Positions 5,989-14,741 of a DNA stretch of 26,067 nt are shown piece by piece. The translations under genes were made by a program, and so were the position numbers. Each line of letters begins with the position of its first letter. The stretch's first letter is position 1. Source of the stretch: CAZJYI01 sp964550025 (GTDB lineage: Bacteria > Verrucomicrobiota > Kiritimatiellia > UBA8416 > CAYOBW01); the NCBI GenBank assembly GCA_964550025.1, contig CAZJYI010000148.1, positions 1 to 26,067 on the forward strand, read 5' to 3'. The notes beneath the pieces are model-generated. The model was not told where the DNA came from. It was given only the letters and a program-made list of their open reading frames with translations, and made no database searches.

Positions 5989-8900
5989 CTGCGGGCCAGA
6001 CAGACACGGAACCCCAGGTAGTAGTACCTGAGCGACGGCCTGTACCCGTAGCGGTAGGCCGACCGCACGTAACTGGCCGAGTCGTACCAACCGCCACCGC
6101 GTTTCACGCGGCTGGCGGCCACCGCCAGATTCACCGGATTACTTGCGCCATCCGTCTCCTTGTAGTACTTGTCGTCATACCAATCAAAACACCATTCCCA
6201 CACGTTCCCGCTCATGTCGTAAAGACCCAGTTCGTTCGCCGCCTTCCCCCCCGCCAGATGGGTTTGGCTGCTGCTGTTCTCACTATACCAAGCCACGTCC
6301 CCCGCACTATTCGAACCCGCGTAGGTGAACCCCCGGCTGCGCGTACCGCCACGTGCAGCGTATTCCCACTCCGCCTCCGTCGGCAACCGATACTCATAGC
6401 CCGCCGGTAGACGACCCGCTTTGCGTTCCCGTTCCGTCAGCTTCGCACAAAACGCTGTAGCACCCGCCCAACTCACCGTCTCCACCGGATTGCGCGCACC
6501 CTTGAACCTGCTCGGGTTCTCCCCCATCAGGGCCTCGTACTCGGCTTGCGTTGCCTCGTACTTCGCCATCCAGAAGTCCCGCGTGATTCGCACTGTATGA
6601 ACGGGCTTCTCGTCATCGTCGGCATCACGGTCCTCCGACCCCATCTTGAACATCCCGGCAGAAACCGGCATAAACATCATCCCGAGATCAGGCACCGTCC
6701 ACGGCTTGCCTGCCACGGGTCCCCGCACCTCCCGCAGAGCCACCCTCTGCACGCGCTCGCCCTTCCAATCGACCGTCACGGTCACATCGTCCGCCGAGTA
6801 GCGTTTGCCGTCCGCCTCGTGCGAGAACGACGCCTTGTAGAGCGCACCGTCTTTCACCGTCAACGGCTGCGGCGCAGTCCAGGCCTGAGTCCCAATCGTG
6901 ATGGTGCCGGGCACTTCGCGGCCGTTGAGTGTCGTGACGAGGCACCACGTGGGCTTGAGGTGCGTTTCGGCCTCTTGCTTCAGCGCCAGCGCTTCGGCAT
7001 GGTCCGCATCAACCTTGAGCACCGAGCTCGCACCGTCGAAAGCCGACTGCCACTCGCCCTTCCGCTTCGCGGTCTGCGCCGCCGTGAGAGCGGCGCGGAC
7101 CATGGACCGGAGCCGATTCTGCTCTGCTTCGTCGATCGCCGTGGGCAGTCCGACGCGTGCCCCCTCGTACTCGCCCACGGCATCGCTCCATCTCGCGTTC
7201 GCTGCCAACAGCTTCGCCTTCTCGGCCGATTCCAGAACAGCGGTCCATTTGTCTCCCCCATGCTCGTTCAACAGCGTATCGTCACAGCCCGCCAACCGGC
7301 TTTCGTACGCCTCACGGGCCGCTTCCGTCCGCTGGAATCCTTCGGCGTAGGTCCGCGCGGCCGCGAAACGGGTCGCCGATTCGGACCATGATTTCCGGGC
7401 CTCCGGGAACTTGCCGTTGCGATAGTCGGCCTCGCCGCGGCTTCGGGCCTGCTCCGCCTCGTTCCAGAGCAAGGGTGCGTCCTTCTCGGCCTTTGGCGCC
7501 TGGGCAGACGCCCTGGTGCGGTTCGCCTTGTCCCTGGCCACGACCGCGCTCGTCCTGTGCGTCTCCGTCAGCTCGAGCGCCGCGCATTCGTCGATCACCG
7601 CCTGGAAGCGTTCCACGGCCGGCCCATACTGCTCCTTCTCGTAGAACGCTTCCGCGTTCTCCTGCCGCACCTCCAGCGCTGCGAGCGTCTTGGCGTAGCC
7701 GGGCCAGGCGTCGGGCAGGAGTTGCGCCTTCTGCAGCGCCCGGCCGGCCTCCGTCCTTTTCGGCACGGCCTCTTCGACGCCGACGGCGAGCCGAATCGTC
7801 TTTTGCAGCTTCGCCGCGCGCGCGTTCCGCGGATCCAGTTTCAGAGCCGCGAGCACTTTCTGCGAGACCTCGCCGTATTGGCGCGCTTCGTAGAGGGTCT
7901 GTGCTTCGTCCAGGAGGGCGGCCAGAGTGCGCTGCTGTTCCAGGCGTGCGGCATCCTGCGTTTGCTGCGCTGCTTTCCGTTTTCTGCGGGACGTATAGGC
8001 CGTATAGGACACGACGGCAACAGCGGTAGCCACGGCCAGGATCGCGGCTGCGCGGAGCAGACGTGCGGGCAGGGCGGCGGGGCGGGTTGATGCGAGCGCT
8101 GCGCGCAGGGCGGCACCGTCGGCGTAGCGGTTTTCGGGGTGGTGGTCGAGGCATCGGGCGCAGACGCGGTTCCATTTCTTCGAGACGCCTTTCACCACTT
8201 GGGTCACCGGCCTGGCCATGCCGGCGGGCCGTTGTCCCGTGAGCATGCGGTAGAGCATCACACCGAAGGACCAGATGTCGCTTGCTGTGCCGACCACCAC
8301 ACCCGGCAGCTCGCCGCGCTGTTCGGGGCTCATGTAGTCGTAGGTGCCCAGCAGGGCGTCGGCGGTGGTGCGGCGGTCGCTGGGGCGGTCGGTGTCCATG
8401 GTGGCTTGTTCGCCGAGGGAGCGCTCGGGCGCGGGCGTGGGCGCGCGGGTGTCGCGGGCGCCGAGAGAGCCGTCCATGCTCTGCGCAATGCTCTGGTGAA
8501 TCTGGCTTTGGACGTACTCTTCGCCAATCGCCTTGGCCAATCCGAAGTCGGTGACGCGCGCATTGCCGTCGTCGTCGATCAGGACGTTGGCGGGTTTGAT
8601 GTCGCGATGAATCACGCCGTTGCCGTGGGCATAGGCCAGCGCCTCGGCCACCTGCAGGGCCCAGCGGCGAACGTCCGCCTCGGGCAGGCGGTGATCTCCG
8701 GCCTTTCTCAGCAGATCGTGCAGAGAATGGCTCTTCTTTGCGCCCTTTGCGTCCTTCTGTTCAATCAGGTCTTCGACAAGGTAGTACCGCCCGGTTCGCT
8801 CATCGTGCCCAACGTGGTGCACGCGCACGATATTGGGATGCTCGAGGGTCTGCATCAGGCGCCCCTCGTCGAAGAAGCGCGAGACGAAGTTGCGGTCGGC

Positions 8901-9029
8901 TGTGGCGTCTTCGGGCAGGAGCTTCACCGCGCAGGACACACGGGTGTGGACGTTCTCCGCCCGCCACACCTCCCCCATCCCCCCGGCGCCGATGCGCTCG
9001 ATCAGGTTGTAGTCGCCAATGCGGTTCAT
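5979..9029 (-). CDS. DGR target 2: transmembrane Ser/Thr kinase with long repeat stalk and variable FGE/lectin-like domain
   Basis: The 1016-residue protein has a PknB-type kinase (about 5-315): GAGGMGEVW, Lys36, HRD 141-143, DFG 161-163, YMSPEQ 232-237, with an activation segment of about 70 residues rich in Ser, Thr and Pro. A membrane helix (about 323-343) follows. Next is a long helical stalk with TPR-like and coiled-coil character (about 345-700), then a beta-rich PEGA-like segment (about 705-765), and an FGE-fold domain (about 783-1016). Residues 971-1013 are encoded by VR2. The ectodomain would be outside the cytoplasm. The FGE module is close to that of target 1, but the kinase halves are diverged. 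The catalytic Cys pair of true FGE enzymes is missing. It starts 104 nt after the CsgG-like gene; an inverted-repeat element abuts its start. Confidence 0.93.
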   Translation of the reverse strand: MNRIGDYNLIERIGAGGMGEVWRAENVHTRVSCAVKLLPEDATADRNFVSRFFDEGRLMQTLEHPNIVRVHHVGHDERTGRYYLVEDLIEQKDAKGAKKSHSLHDLLRKAGDHRLPEADVRRWALQVAEALAYAHGNGVIHRDIKPANVLIDDDGNARVTDFGLAKAIGEEYVQSQIHQSIAQSMDGSLGARDTRAPTPAPERSLGEQATMDTDRPSDRRTTADALLGTYDYMSPEQRGELPGVVVGTASDIWSFGVMLYRMLTGQRPAGMARPVTQVVKGVSKKWNRVCARCLDHHPENRYADGAALRAALASTRPAALPARLLRAAAILAVATAVAVVSYTAYTSRRKRKAAQQTQDAARLEQQRTLAALLDEAQTLYEARQYGEVSQKVLAALKLDPRNARAAKLQKTIRLAVGVEEAVPKRTEAGRALQKAQLLPDAWPGYAKTLAALEVRQENAEAFYEKEQYGPAVERFQAVIDECAALELTETHRTSAVVARDKANRTRASAQAPKAEKDAPLLWNEAEQARSRGEADYRNGKFPEARKSWSESATRFAAARTYAEGFQRTEAAREAYESRLAGCDDTLLNEHGGDKWTAVLESAEKAKLLAANARWSDAVGEYEGARVGLPTAIDEAEQNRLRSMVRAALTAAQTAKRKGEWQSAFDGASSVLKVDADHAEALALKQEAETHLKPTWCLVTTLNGREVPGTITIGTQAWTAPQPLTVKDGALYKASFSHEADGKRYSADDVTVTVDWKGERVQRVALREVRGPVAGKPWTVPDLGMMFMPVSAGMFKMGSEDRDADDDEKPVHTVRITRDFWMAKYEATQAEYEALMGENPSRFKGARNPVETVSWAGATAFCAKLTERERKAGRLPAGYEYRLPTEAEWEYAARGGTRSRGFTYAGSNSAGDVAWYSENSSSQTHLAGGKAANELGLYDMSGNVWEWCFDWYDDKYYKETDGASNPVNLAVAASRVKRGGGWYDSASYVRSAYRYGYRPSLRYYYLGFRVCLARSVR
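5989..6120 (-). repeat. DGR variable repeat VR2
   Basis: This is a 132-nt copy of TR with 15 differences, 14 of them at TR adenines on the coding strand. The one exception is AGG to AGT. Eight of the 11 AAC codons have become TAC, making the variable face strongly Tyr-rich. The 29-nt initiation region (5989-6017) is identical to TR. Confidence 0.95.
7990..8010 (-). repeat. 9-nt tandem repeat inside target kinase 2 (juxtamembrane)
   Basis: Two GTATAGG units spaced 9 nt apart encode SYTAYTS right after the membrane helix of target kinase 2. It matches in position the repeat in target kinase 1, though the sequence differs. Confidence 0.4.
8733..8759 (-). repeat. 9-nt tandem repeat inside the kinase domain of target 2
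   Basis: On the coding strand the units GACGCAAAG and GGCGCAAAG encode QKDAKGAKK at residues about 91-99, in the hinge/alpha-D area of the kinase fold. The stretch looks inserted relative to the other kinases in the window. Confidence 0.45.
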
Positions 9030-9031
9030 CT

Positions 9032-9120
9032 GTCACCATGAAGGACATGAAGAACGTGAAGGGGAATGTCCACCCCTCGAAAGTCTCCCTCCTTCATGCC
9101 CTTCATGCCCTTCACGGTGA
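9032..9120. repeat. Inverted-repeat element (copy B), abutting target kinase 2 start
   Basis: A left arm of about 30 nt (TCACCATGAAG, GACATGAAG, AACGTGAAG) faces an inverted right arm ending TTCACGGTGA, with roughly 24 of 30 positions able to pair. It fills nearly the whole gap between the CsgG-like gene and target kinase 2, so the transcript would carry a long stem just ahead of the kinase start codon. It is related to the element at 4024-4109. Confidence 0.65.
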
Positions 9121-9133
9121 GTTCCCCCCCCGG

Positions 9134-10234
9134 TCACCGCACGCGGCGCGTGGCCTTCAGGAACATGCCGATAACGATGAGGCCGACGAGGACCATCGCG
9201 GCGATCAGGCACTCCTTCTTGTACATCTGGAAGAGCTCCCACCTCGAGCGCTTCCACTCGTAGGGCCTCTTGCCGACCAGGACCTTGCTGCAAAGCGACA
9301 CGCCATCCTTGTCCAGGATCTCGACGAAGACCTCGGTCACTATCGAATAGGTGTCTACCTCAAGGCCTTTCTCGACCAGCTCGATCATTCGCGCCCTGAC
9401 TCCGCCCCGCAGGATTGCGTCCGCCTGCTCGGGCTTGTCGCGGACCTGCACATAGGCCTCGGCGAAGGACCTTGCCCCGATTTCGATCGTCTTGAGTCCT
9501 GCCTGCGTGATCGCTTCCTTGGCGCAATCCCGGGCAAGAGTACTCAGGTCTTCGCCTCCCCGCATGGGGGTAACGGCAATGCGTGTTCCCGATGGTATCT
9601 CTGCTCCCTCAAGTGTCTTCACCAGCTCCGCGAACGAGGCGCGCATCGTCTCCCGTTCTGCATTGAGGAACCTGTCTGTCCTCACCATCTTCTCTTCGTT
9701 CGTGGTGAGTATCCTCTTCGTCTTCGTGAACACCCCGCCCCACAGGTATTCCGCCGTCTTGATAGAAGCGACGTGGAGTTCGAGTTCAACGTAGATACGG
9801 CGTTCGTTCTCCTCCGGCTGGCGAAGGGTTCCGTAGATCAGGTACTGGGCGTTCTTCAGACTCTCGCCGATCAGGACTACCGTCGACTTGTCGAGGATGC
9901 CCAGATCGTTCCAGCGATCGTTGGCTGCCAGCTCTTTCTTGATCTGCTCGGCGAACTCGCCTTCCAGGTGCTCCACCACGGTCAGACCGGCCTTCTTGAG
10001 CGTGGGTTTGATCCGCCCGGCGAGAAAGCCGCTCTGGTCGCCCTTCAACAGCGGCGCAACCACCGCGATGGTCTTGCCCTTGTCAAGCGGCGCACCCGAC
10101 AGCTCCTTCCCGACATCCTCAAGCGCCTCGTCAAGCACCTGCGTAACTTCGGGCGAATACGCCCCAGCCAATCCAGCGATGCCAAGGACCAGCGCCAGAA
10201 CTACGATTCCACAACGTCTTGTTGTTCCACACAT
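9134..10234 (-). CDS. CsgG/LpoB-like envelope protein with C-terminal membrane anchor
   Basis: The 366-residue product has an N-terminal signal peptide (hydrophobic 9-24, ending in Ala-Gly-Ala) and a C-terminal membrane helix (about 338-357) followed by a basic tail. The part between (for example KGKTIAVVAPL, AQYLIYGTL and a second unit starting SGTRIAVTPM) resembles two copies of the CsgG/FlgO/LpoB nucleotide-binding-like fold that senses or assembles at the envelope. No lipobox is seen. GGGAGG lies 7 nt before the ATG and the gene starts 12 nt after the putative lipoprotein gene, so they are co-transcribed. The assignment to the CsgG-like fold is by pattern only and is moderately sure. Confidence 0.7.
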   Translation of the reverse strand: MCGTTRRCGIVVLALVLGIAGLAGAYSPEVTQVLDEALEDVGKELSGAPLDKGKTIAVVAPLLKGDQSGFLAGRIKPTLKKAGLTVVEHLEGEFAEQIKKELAANDRWNDLGILDKSTVVLIGESLKNAQYLIYGTLRQPEENERRIYVELELHVASIKTAEYLWGGVFTKTKRILTTNEEKMVRTDRFLNAERETMRASFAELVKTLEGAEIPSGTRIAVTPMRGGEDLSTLARDCAKEAITQAGLKTIEIGARSFAEAYVQVRDKPEQADAILRGGVRARMIELVEKGLEVDTYSIVTEVFVEILDKDGVSLCSKVLVGKRPYEWKRSRWELFQMYKKECLIAAMVLVGLIVIGMFLKATRRVR

Positions 10235-10246
10235 GATCTCGCCTCC

Positions 10247-11017
10247 CTACTGCTTGATCTTTAGCGCCTCGATCTTCGCAAGCGTGTTGAGCAATCCCGC
10301 GCGAAACTCCTCGGGGTAGTACACCACCCGAAACGTCTGCTCGCGCGCTCTCATGTCTTCAGCGACGAGCTCGCAGTAGGCCACGCCCTTCACGCGGGAG
10401 ACCTCCTCCACGAACACTCGCGCGTAGTCGTCACGCCGCTGCCGAAGGCCGAACAGATCCTGGAACATGTTCCAGCTAACCGTCACGTCCATCGCTTTCA
10501 GCCCTACGCCGGCCGGCGTTACGGTCTGAGCAACCCACTGCGTTACGGGCTCGTCGAACACCCCCGCAAGCGACTTGAGCGCCTCGCCTTCGCCCAGCGC
10601 GCGCTCGCCCTTCTCGGAGAACTTGCGTTTCCCGAGCAGGTTGTTGTCGTAAGTACGCCGCGCACTCGCATCGACGTCGCCCTTGTACATCTTGTACTCG
10701 CCGAAACCGGCGTGCAGCTCGGCGCTGACACCAAGCGTGACCTGCACGTCGGGCTTGGCGCCCGTCACCTTGAACTGGCCGCTGAGTGCGTTCTGGACGG
10801 TGTTCGCAAGGTCCCCAGCCACGGTTCCCGCGGCATCTCCCTTGGCGCTCACATCCACGCCGACCGTCACCATCCTCGCCGCCTCGGTTGCAGACAACTC
10901 AAACGGAACCGGCGGGGGACGCGGTATCGTCCGACACCCCTGTGTTCCGGCGATGAGTACCGCGAAGGCGGCTGCCCGAATCCATGCCCATCCAACATCT
11001 CTTCTCCTCGCCATCAT
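10247..11017 (-). CDS. Putative lipoprotein of unknown function, partner of the CsgG-like protein
   Basis: The 256-residue product has a basic start, a hydrophobic stretch and a Cys at residue 28 preceded by GTQG, a poor but possible lipobox. The mature part has a beta-alpha pattern (MVTVGVDVS, PDVQVTLGVS) like LpoB/CsgG-type partner lipoproteins. I do not recognise the family. Its ATG overlaps the FHA gene stop (ATGA) with GGAGGCAGGA just upstream, so translation is coupled. It probably acts in the periplasm or at the outer membrane with the product of the next gene. Confidence 0.65.
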   Translation of the reverse strand: MMARRRDVGWAWIRAAAFAVLIAGTQGCRTIPRPPPVPFELSATEAARMVTVGVDVSAKGDAAGTVAGDLANTVQNALSGQFKVTGAKPDVQVTLGVSAELHAGFGEYKMYKGDVDASARRTYDNNLLGKRKFSEKGERALGEGEALKSLAGVFDEPVTQWVAQTVTPAGVGLKAMDVTVSWNMFQDLFGLRQRRDDYARVFVEEVSRVKGVAYCELVAEDMRAREQTFRVVYYPEEFRAGLLNTLAKIEALKIKQ

Positions 11018-12633
11018 TCCTGCCTCCCTCCGTTGTTCCTCCTGCGTTCAGCATATCGCTCCAACCCTGCCTGTTCCATGTCCCCCACGGTGATCTCCTG
11101 TTTTCCGGCGGATACGGGCACCCCCCTGGTCAGCCAGAAATGGCTTGTACCGAGGGTCGCCCCGAAGGCCCCGTGGCGATCCTGCCGCCACACCGTCATG
11201 TCCCCGAAAGCGTCATCCACCAGCACCAGCGGGCAGCATCTCCAGACAACCACGAAGACCTCGTCGGCCCGCAAACCATCGGTCCGCTTCAGCACGAGGC
11301 AGGCGGGGCCGTCCTCACGGCAGCCATCCAGCGGGAGGCCGCAACCCCGCCGGCGCACGGGGTCGCAGCACCAGACATAGGCATCGAGTCCCAAACAGGG
11401 CGAACCGTCGTCCGAACAGCGCGCCAACCCGAAGGAAGCGTGGGATCCCGCACGAAGCTGGGTGCCCTGGAGCTTGCCAAGCAGCCGCCCGTCGCAATAG
11501 GTCCCGTACGCGCTCCCACGCTCACGTCCGGACTGCGGATCGTAACCGCCATCCACGACGCGACACCCTCCGCGGGAACGCCGCAGGCGGGCATGCGAAC
11601 GCGATATGCGTGAGGTGAGCTCCTCGTCGACTGCCCCTTGCGGAGTGAATACATGCGTGGCAATGTCGTTGCGCCAGTTCTTACCCAGTGTCAGTTCCTC
11701 GCCGCACAGGAGATGTACGCGGAGGTCTCCCTGCCGTAGCGTCAACCGGTCGGTGACCGCCTCGGGAGGCGGTGGAGGCATGCGGCGAAAGATGCAGACG
11801 GTCGGCTCCGCGCGAACCAGCCGCAGCGTTTTCCACACCGGCATCAGGTCGAGTTGGCGTAGCTGTTTGGCGGTCGAGTCGGGGTGCGTCGCCCCGAAGT
11901 TCTCCAGCAGCCGGATGTTCATATCGGCCGCACCACGCGCCTCTATGTCGCGGAACACAAGCGTCATGTTCTCGATGACACTGGCAGACGGTTCGTCGGG
12001 AGGGAAACAGCTCCAGCGAATATCCGCCTCGAAACGCTTCTGCTCGTCGCCCTTGGTGTACGTCAGAAAGACCGTGGCGGGCAGGCCAACGCCGGCCCGG
12101 CGCGGTTCGAAGAAGAGCGAGACTTCGCGGCTTCCGTGAACGCCCAGCCCGGCAATGCAGCGGGTGATCGGTTCCCGGAAGGCGAACTCCAGCGAGATAC
12201 TGATATTCTCGCACTCGCGCGCACCGCGCCCCTTGGCCGTCAACAGGAAGTCGAACGCGAAGCTGTAGCCCAGGAGAAAGACGCGCGCGCAGTTGAACTG
12301 AAGCACAAAGTCGCAGCCGTCATCCGGACCGAGGGGCGGCGGCGAAGCCCCTGCCGTGGACAGCGGTTCCACGGGTGCCACCGGAGGCAGATCCTCAAGC
12401 GGCGCGGGCCCAGGCTGCTTCCCTGTATCGGCCTCGGGACCCGATGGAGTCCCGCGCGAAGCGGCCGGAGCAGCAACGCCTGCCGGCACAGATTCCGGGG
12501 GGCTGCTCTCCGCCTCCGGCTCCTGTACGTCAGGCATGGTCTTTCCGCAACGTTCGCAAAACGCACCGGGACGCGTCCGTTTCCCGCACGCGGGACACGC
12601 CACCTTATTTCGATCGCCTCTCAGCAGGCCCAT
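11014..12633 (-). CDS. Zinc-ribbon and FHA-domain signalling protein
   Basis: The 539-residue protein begins with a zinc ribbon (Cys13, Cys16, Cys26, Cys29), then a Pro/Ala-rich linker (about 35-105), a middle beta-rich region (about 105-290), an FHA domain (about 297-405) with LTLGKN, RISRSHARL and GTYCDGR, and a Cys-rich beta C-terminal region. FHA domains bind phosphothreonine, so this is the likely reader of the kinases encoded in the window. No signal peptide or membrane helix is seen, which fits a cytoplasmic adaptor. It follows the SPFH gene by 13 nt and overlaps the next gene by 4 nt. The RBS is weak, suggesting coupling. Confidence 0.85.
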   Translation of the reverse strand: MGLLRGDRNKVACPACGKRTRPGAFCERCGKTMPDVQEPEAESSPPESVPAGVAAPAASRGTPSGPEADTGKQPGPAPLEDLPPVAPVEPLSTAGASPPPLGPDDGCDFVLQFNCARVFLLGYSFAFDFLLTAKGRGARECENISISLEFAFREPITRCIAGLGVHGSREVSLFFEPRRAGVGLPATVFLTYTKGDEQKRFEADIRWSCFPPDEPSASVIENMTLVFRDIEARGAADMNIRLLENFGATHPDSTAKQLRQLDLMPVWKTLRLVRAEPTVCIFRRMPPPPPEAVTDRLTLRQGDLRVHLLCGEELTLGKNWRNDIATHVFTPQGAVDEELTSRISRSHARLRRSRGGCRVVDGGYDPQSGRERGSAYGTYCDGRLLGKLQGTQLRAGSHASFGLARCSDDGSPCLGLDAYVWCCDPVRRRGCGLPLDGCREDGPACLVLKRTDGLRADEVFVVVWRCCPLVLVDDAFGDMTVWRQDRHGAFGATLGTSHFWLTRGVPVSAGKQEITVGDMEQAGLERYAERRRNNGGRQE

Positions 12634-12646
12634 TTCAGAGTATCCC

Positions 12647-14308
12647 TCAGTCGTTGATCTGGATCACGTCGCTGCTACCCGAGGCCGCGCGATTGGCAGG
12701 CTCGATGTACGTCTTGAGTGTCCGCTCATGGCGGTCCATGGCATCGCGGTACAGCTCCTGCATCTTTTGCAGGTACTCTTCCTGGTCATGGCGCTTCTGC
12801 GCAGCCATCTGCTGCAGGGCCTGCGCCGCCGCCGGAGAGTCGTCTGCTGCCATGGCGAGAATCTGTTCGGGCGTGCTGCCCTCCTTCATCTTCAACTCAA
12901 ACAGCCTCAGCAGCGCGTCCCGCTGCGCGGGGTCCGTGACGGTTGCCAGCAACCCCATGTCACTCATGCCCTTGCGGATATCTGCAATCTCGCGCTGGTG
13001 ACGCTCCTTTTCCATGTTCTTGAGCTCGCGCAGCTTCATCGCATCAAAGGCCTCTGTGTGCACCTGCTTGGCCTTGATGCCGGCCACCGCGGCATCCGCC
13101 TCTGCGTCCTTCACACGCTCGCCGCGCGTGTGATCCCCACGGGCCCCGGCCATGTCGATCTCGTGCTGCTGCCGCTCGTGCTCGATCTTGCGGGTGTGAA
13201 GCTGTTCGTCAACTTCCTTTTCGTGCCGCCAAAGACGCGTCAGGCGTTCGATTTCGACTTCCCTGTGATGATCGGACACCTGCGCCTCGTGCGCCAACTG
13301 GGTGACGTACTGCTTGAGGTCGGTCTCCGTCTTGTACTTGTGCATGGCGTCCTTCGCCGCCAGCTCGCCCACCTGCTGATCGAACTCCATGCGCCGCCGG
13401 GTCTGCTCCACCTCGCCGGCCTTCTCCGCCAGTTCCTCGTATTCCTCACCCGAAAAATCGGCCGCCGACACCGCGACCAGCTCCAGCCCGAGGCGCTTCA
13501 ACTGGCCGCCCAGGTACGCCCGCAGGGCGTCCTCCACATCCTGCCGCCGCCCGGGATCGCGTACCAGTTCCTCGACGGGAACAGTCGCCGTGTGCGCGTC
13601 GATCGCGTGGCGAATGCCACCGGCCAGCATGTCCGCGATGTCGGCATAGGCCAGATGGCGGGCATCCTTGAAGAGGTTGCCCACGAACTCCTCGGCGCCC
13701 TTTGGCGCAAACTGCAGGATGGCCTCGCCATAGAACTCGATCGGGAACTGCTCGGCCGAACGCAGCCCTTCGATACGCAATGGCAACACGAAATCGCCGT
13801 TGTCCACCAGGATCACGGAACGCGGGGGCGGACTGCCCCAATGGTTGATCTTGCGTGCCAGCGAATCCGGATTGTAGGGCCCGGGCTTCAGAACGTCTTT
13901 GACCGCACCTTCATTCAGAACGATCGCCGCAGTCCCCTCCTGGACCTGGATACCGTTCTTGAGCAGCCGCTTGATGTCGCCGACCTCAAAACGCTCGGCG
14001 CAGGTTCCGGGGCTGCGCGACCACACACCGCCGGCCATTCCGGCGCGCTGCTCGGGATAAAGGCGCGCGTCGCAGTGCGAACAGAACTGCGCTTCGTTGC
14101 CGATCCACTTGCCGCATTGCGGGCAACGCCACCAGCCCCCGGGCGCCGGCGAACCGCAAACGTTGCAGAACCGTGCGGCCTTTGAGACACGGTTCCCGCA
14201 GTGCGGGGCTTTCCTCTGCCCGCGCGCCTGTTCCAACGCCTCTCCCGTCAACGCCTTACCCGTCGCGGGATCAATCAAAGCCTGACATTTGTCTGAGAAG
14301 ATGCCCAT
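12647..14308 (-). CDS. Double zinc-ribbon SPFH/Band-7 domain protein
   Basis: The 553-residue protein has paired zinc-ribbon motifs at about 37-79 (CNVCG, CPQCG, CSHC). An SPFH/Band-7-like domain follows (about 105-290; note VILVDNGDF and PIEFYGEAILQF), and then a long charged helical region (about 300-500) with potential to oligomerise. It resembles the YdjI/virion-core-like zinc-ribbon SPFH family. Such proteins assemble into ring or scaffold structures at membranes. There is no signal peptide. The RBS AGGAGG lies within the end of the upstream gene, 8 nt before ATG, and the intergenic gap is only 3 nt. Confidence 0.85.
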   Translation of the reverse strand: MGIFSDKCQALIDPATGKALTGEALEQARGQRKAPHCGNRVSKAARFCNVCGSPAPGGWWRCPQCGKWIGNEAQFCSHCDARLYPEQRAGMAGGVWSRSPGTCAERFEVGDIKRLLKNGIQVQEGTAAIVLNEGAVKDVLKPGPYNPDSLARKINHWGSPPPRSVILVDNGDFVLPLRIEGLRSAEQFPIEFYGEAILQFAPKGAEEFVGNLFKDARHLAYADIADMLAGGIRHAIDAHTATVPVEELVRDPGRRQDVEDALRAYLGGQLKRLGLELVAVSAADFSGEEYEELAEKAGEVEQTRRRMEFDQQVGELAAKDAMHKYKTETDLKQYVTQLAHEAQVSDHHREVEIERLTRLWRHEKEVDEQLHTRKIEHERQQHEIDMAGARGDHTRGERVKDAEADAAVAGIKAKQVHTEAFDAMKLRELKNMEKERHQREIADIRKGMSDMGLLATVTDPAQRDALLRLFELKMKEGSTPEQILAMAADDSPAAAQALQQMAAQKRHDQEEYLQKMQELYRDAMDRHERTLKTYIEPANRAASGSSDVIQIND

Positions 14309-14311
14309 TTC

Positions 14312-14665
14312 CTATTCCTCCTCTTTGTTCAAAGCCGATTCAGCGCATTTCCGGCACTGATGCACCCCCCGCCGTTGCCGGCAGTCTAAACATATGAGCG
14401 CTCCGCAGTCCATACATTCCTCTTTCACGGACGAGGCACTCGCATAGATCTTCCCGCAAGCCGCGCAGGCCGTGCCGACGGGACCGCCGCCGGTCTTTGT
14501 TTGCTCCAGGCAGGCGTCCAGATCCGTCCCCGTAATCCGGTACACCCGGCCAATGCGGACAGCCGGCAGTTCGCCCGATCGTACGAGCCGGTAGATGAGC
14601 TGGTAGGTCACCCCAAGCAGCTCCGCGACCTCTTCAATCGTCATGTACTTCGTGTCCGGTGCCAT
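14312..14665 (-). CDS. Excisionase/MerR-type HTH protein with C-terminal zinc-binding cysteines
   Basis: The 117-residue product has a helix-turn-helix of the excisionase/MerR-like class at about 8-52 (MTIEEVAELLGVT, then YRLVRSGELPAVRIGR). A Cys-rich tail follows with CAAC, CMDC, CLDC and CRKC pairs (about 67-107), likely a double zinc site. It is first in the operon, with AAGGA 8 nt before the ATG and a promoter-like TTGACA upstream, so it may regulate the cluster or act as the DNA-binding member of the zinc-ribbon trio with the next two genes. Confidence 0.85.
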   Translation of the reverse strand: MAPDTKYMTIEEVAELLGVTYQLIYRLVRSGELPAVRIGRVYRITGTDLDACLEQTKTGGGPVGTACAACGKIYASASSVKEECMDCGALICLDCRQRRGVHQCRKCAESALNKEEE

Positions 14666-14712
14666 CTCAACAGTCCTTTGTTTCAGACGATGATTCCTGT
14701 GACATTGATACC

Positions 14713-14741
14713 TGTTTATTCACGTTACGATCAGATGTCAA
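14713..14741 (-). promoter_or_regulatory. Candidate sigma70-type promoter for the HTH-SPFH-FHA operon
   Basis: On the minus strand a perfect -35 TTGACA (14741-14736) is followed after 17 nt by TAAACA (14718-14713), a weak -10. It lies 48 nt before the first gene start, inside an AT-rich divergent region (14666-14939) that is unlike the GC-rich surroundings. The same region must hold the promoter for the plus-strand kinase gene; I could not pick it out. Confidence 0.45.

Noticed and set aside
1864..9029. True formylglycine-generating (sulfatase-maturing) enzymes
   Set aside because: The FGE folds lack the catalytic Cys pair, sit outside the membrane on kinases and have DGR-varied surfaces.
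8139..9041. Long plus-strand open frames opposite the kinase genes
   Set aside because: They mirror high-GC coding sequence on the minus strand, whose kinase motifs are unmistakable.
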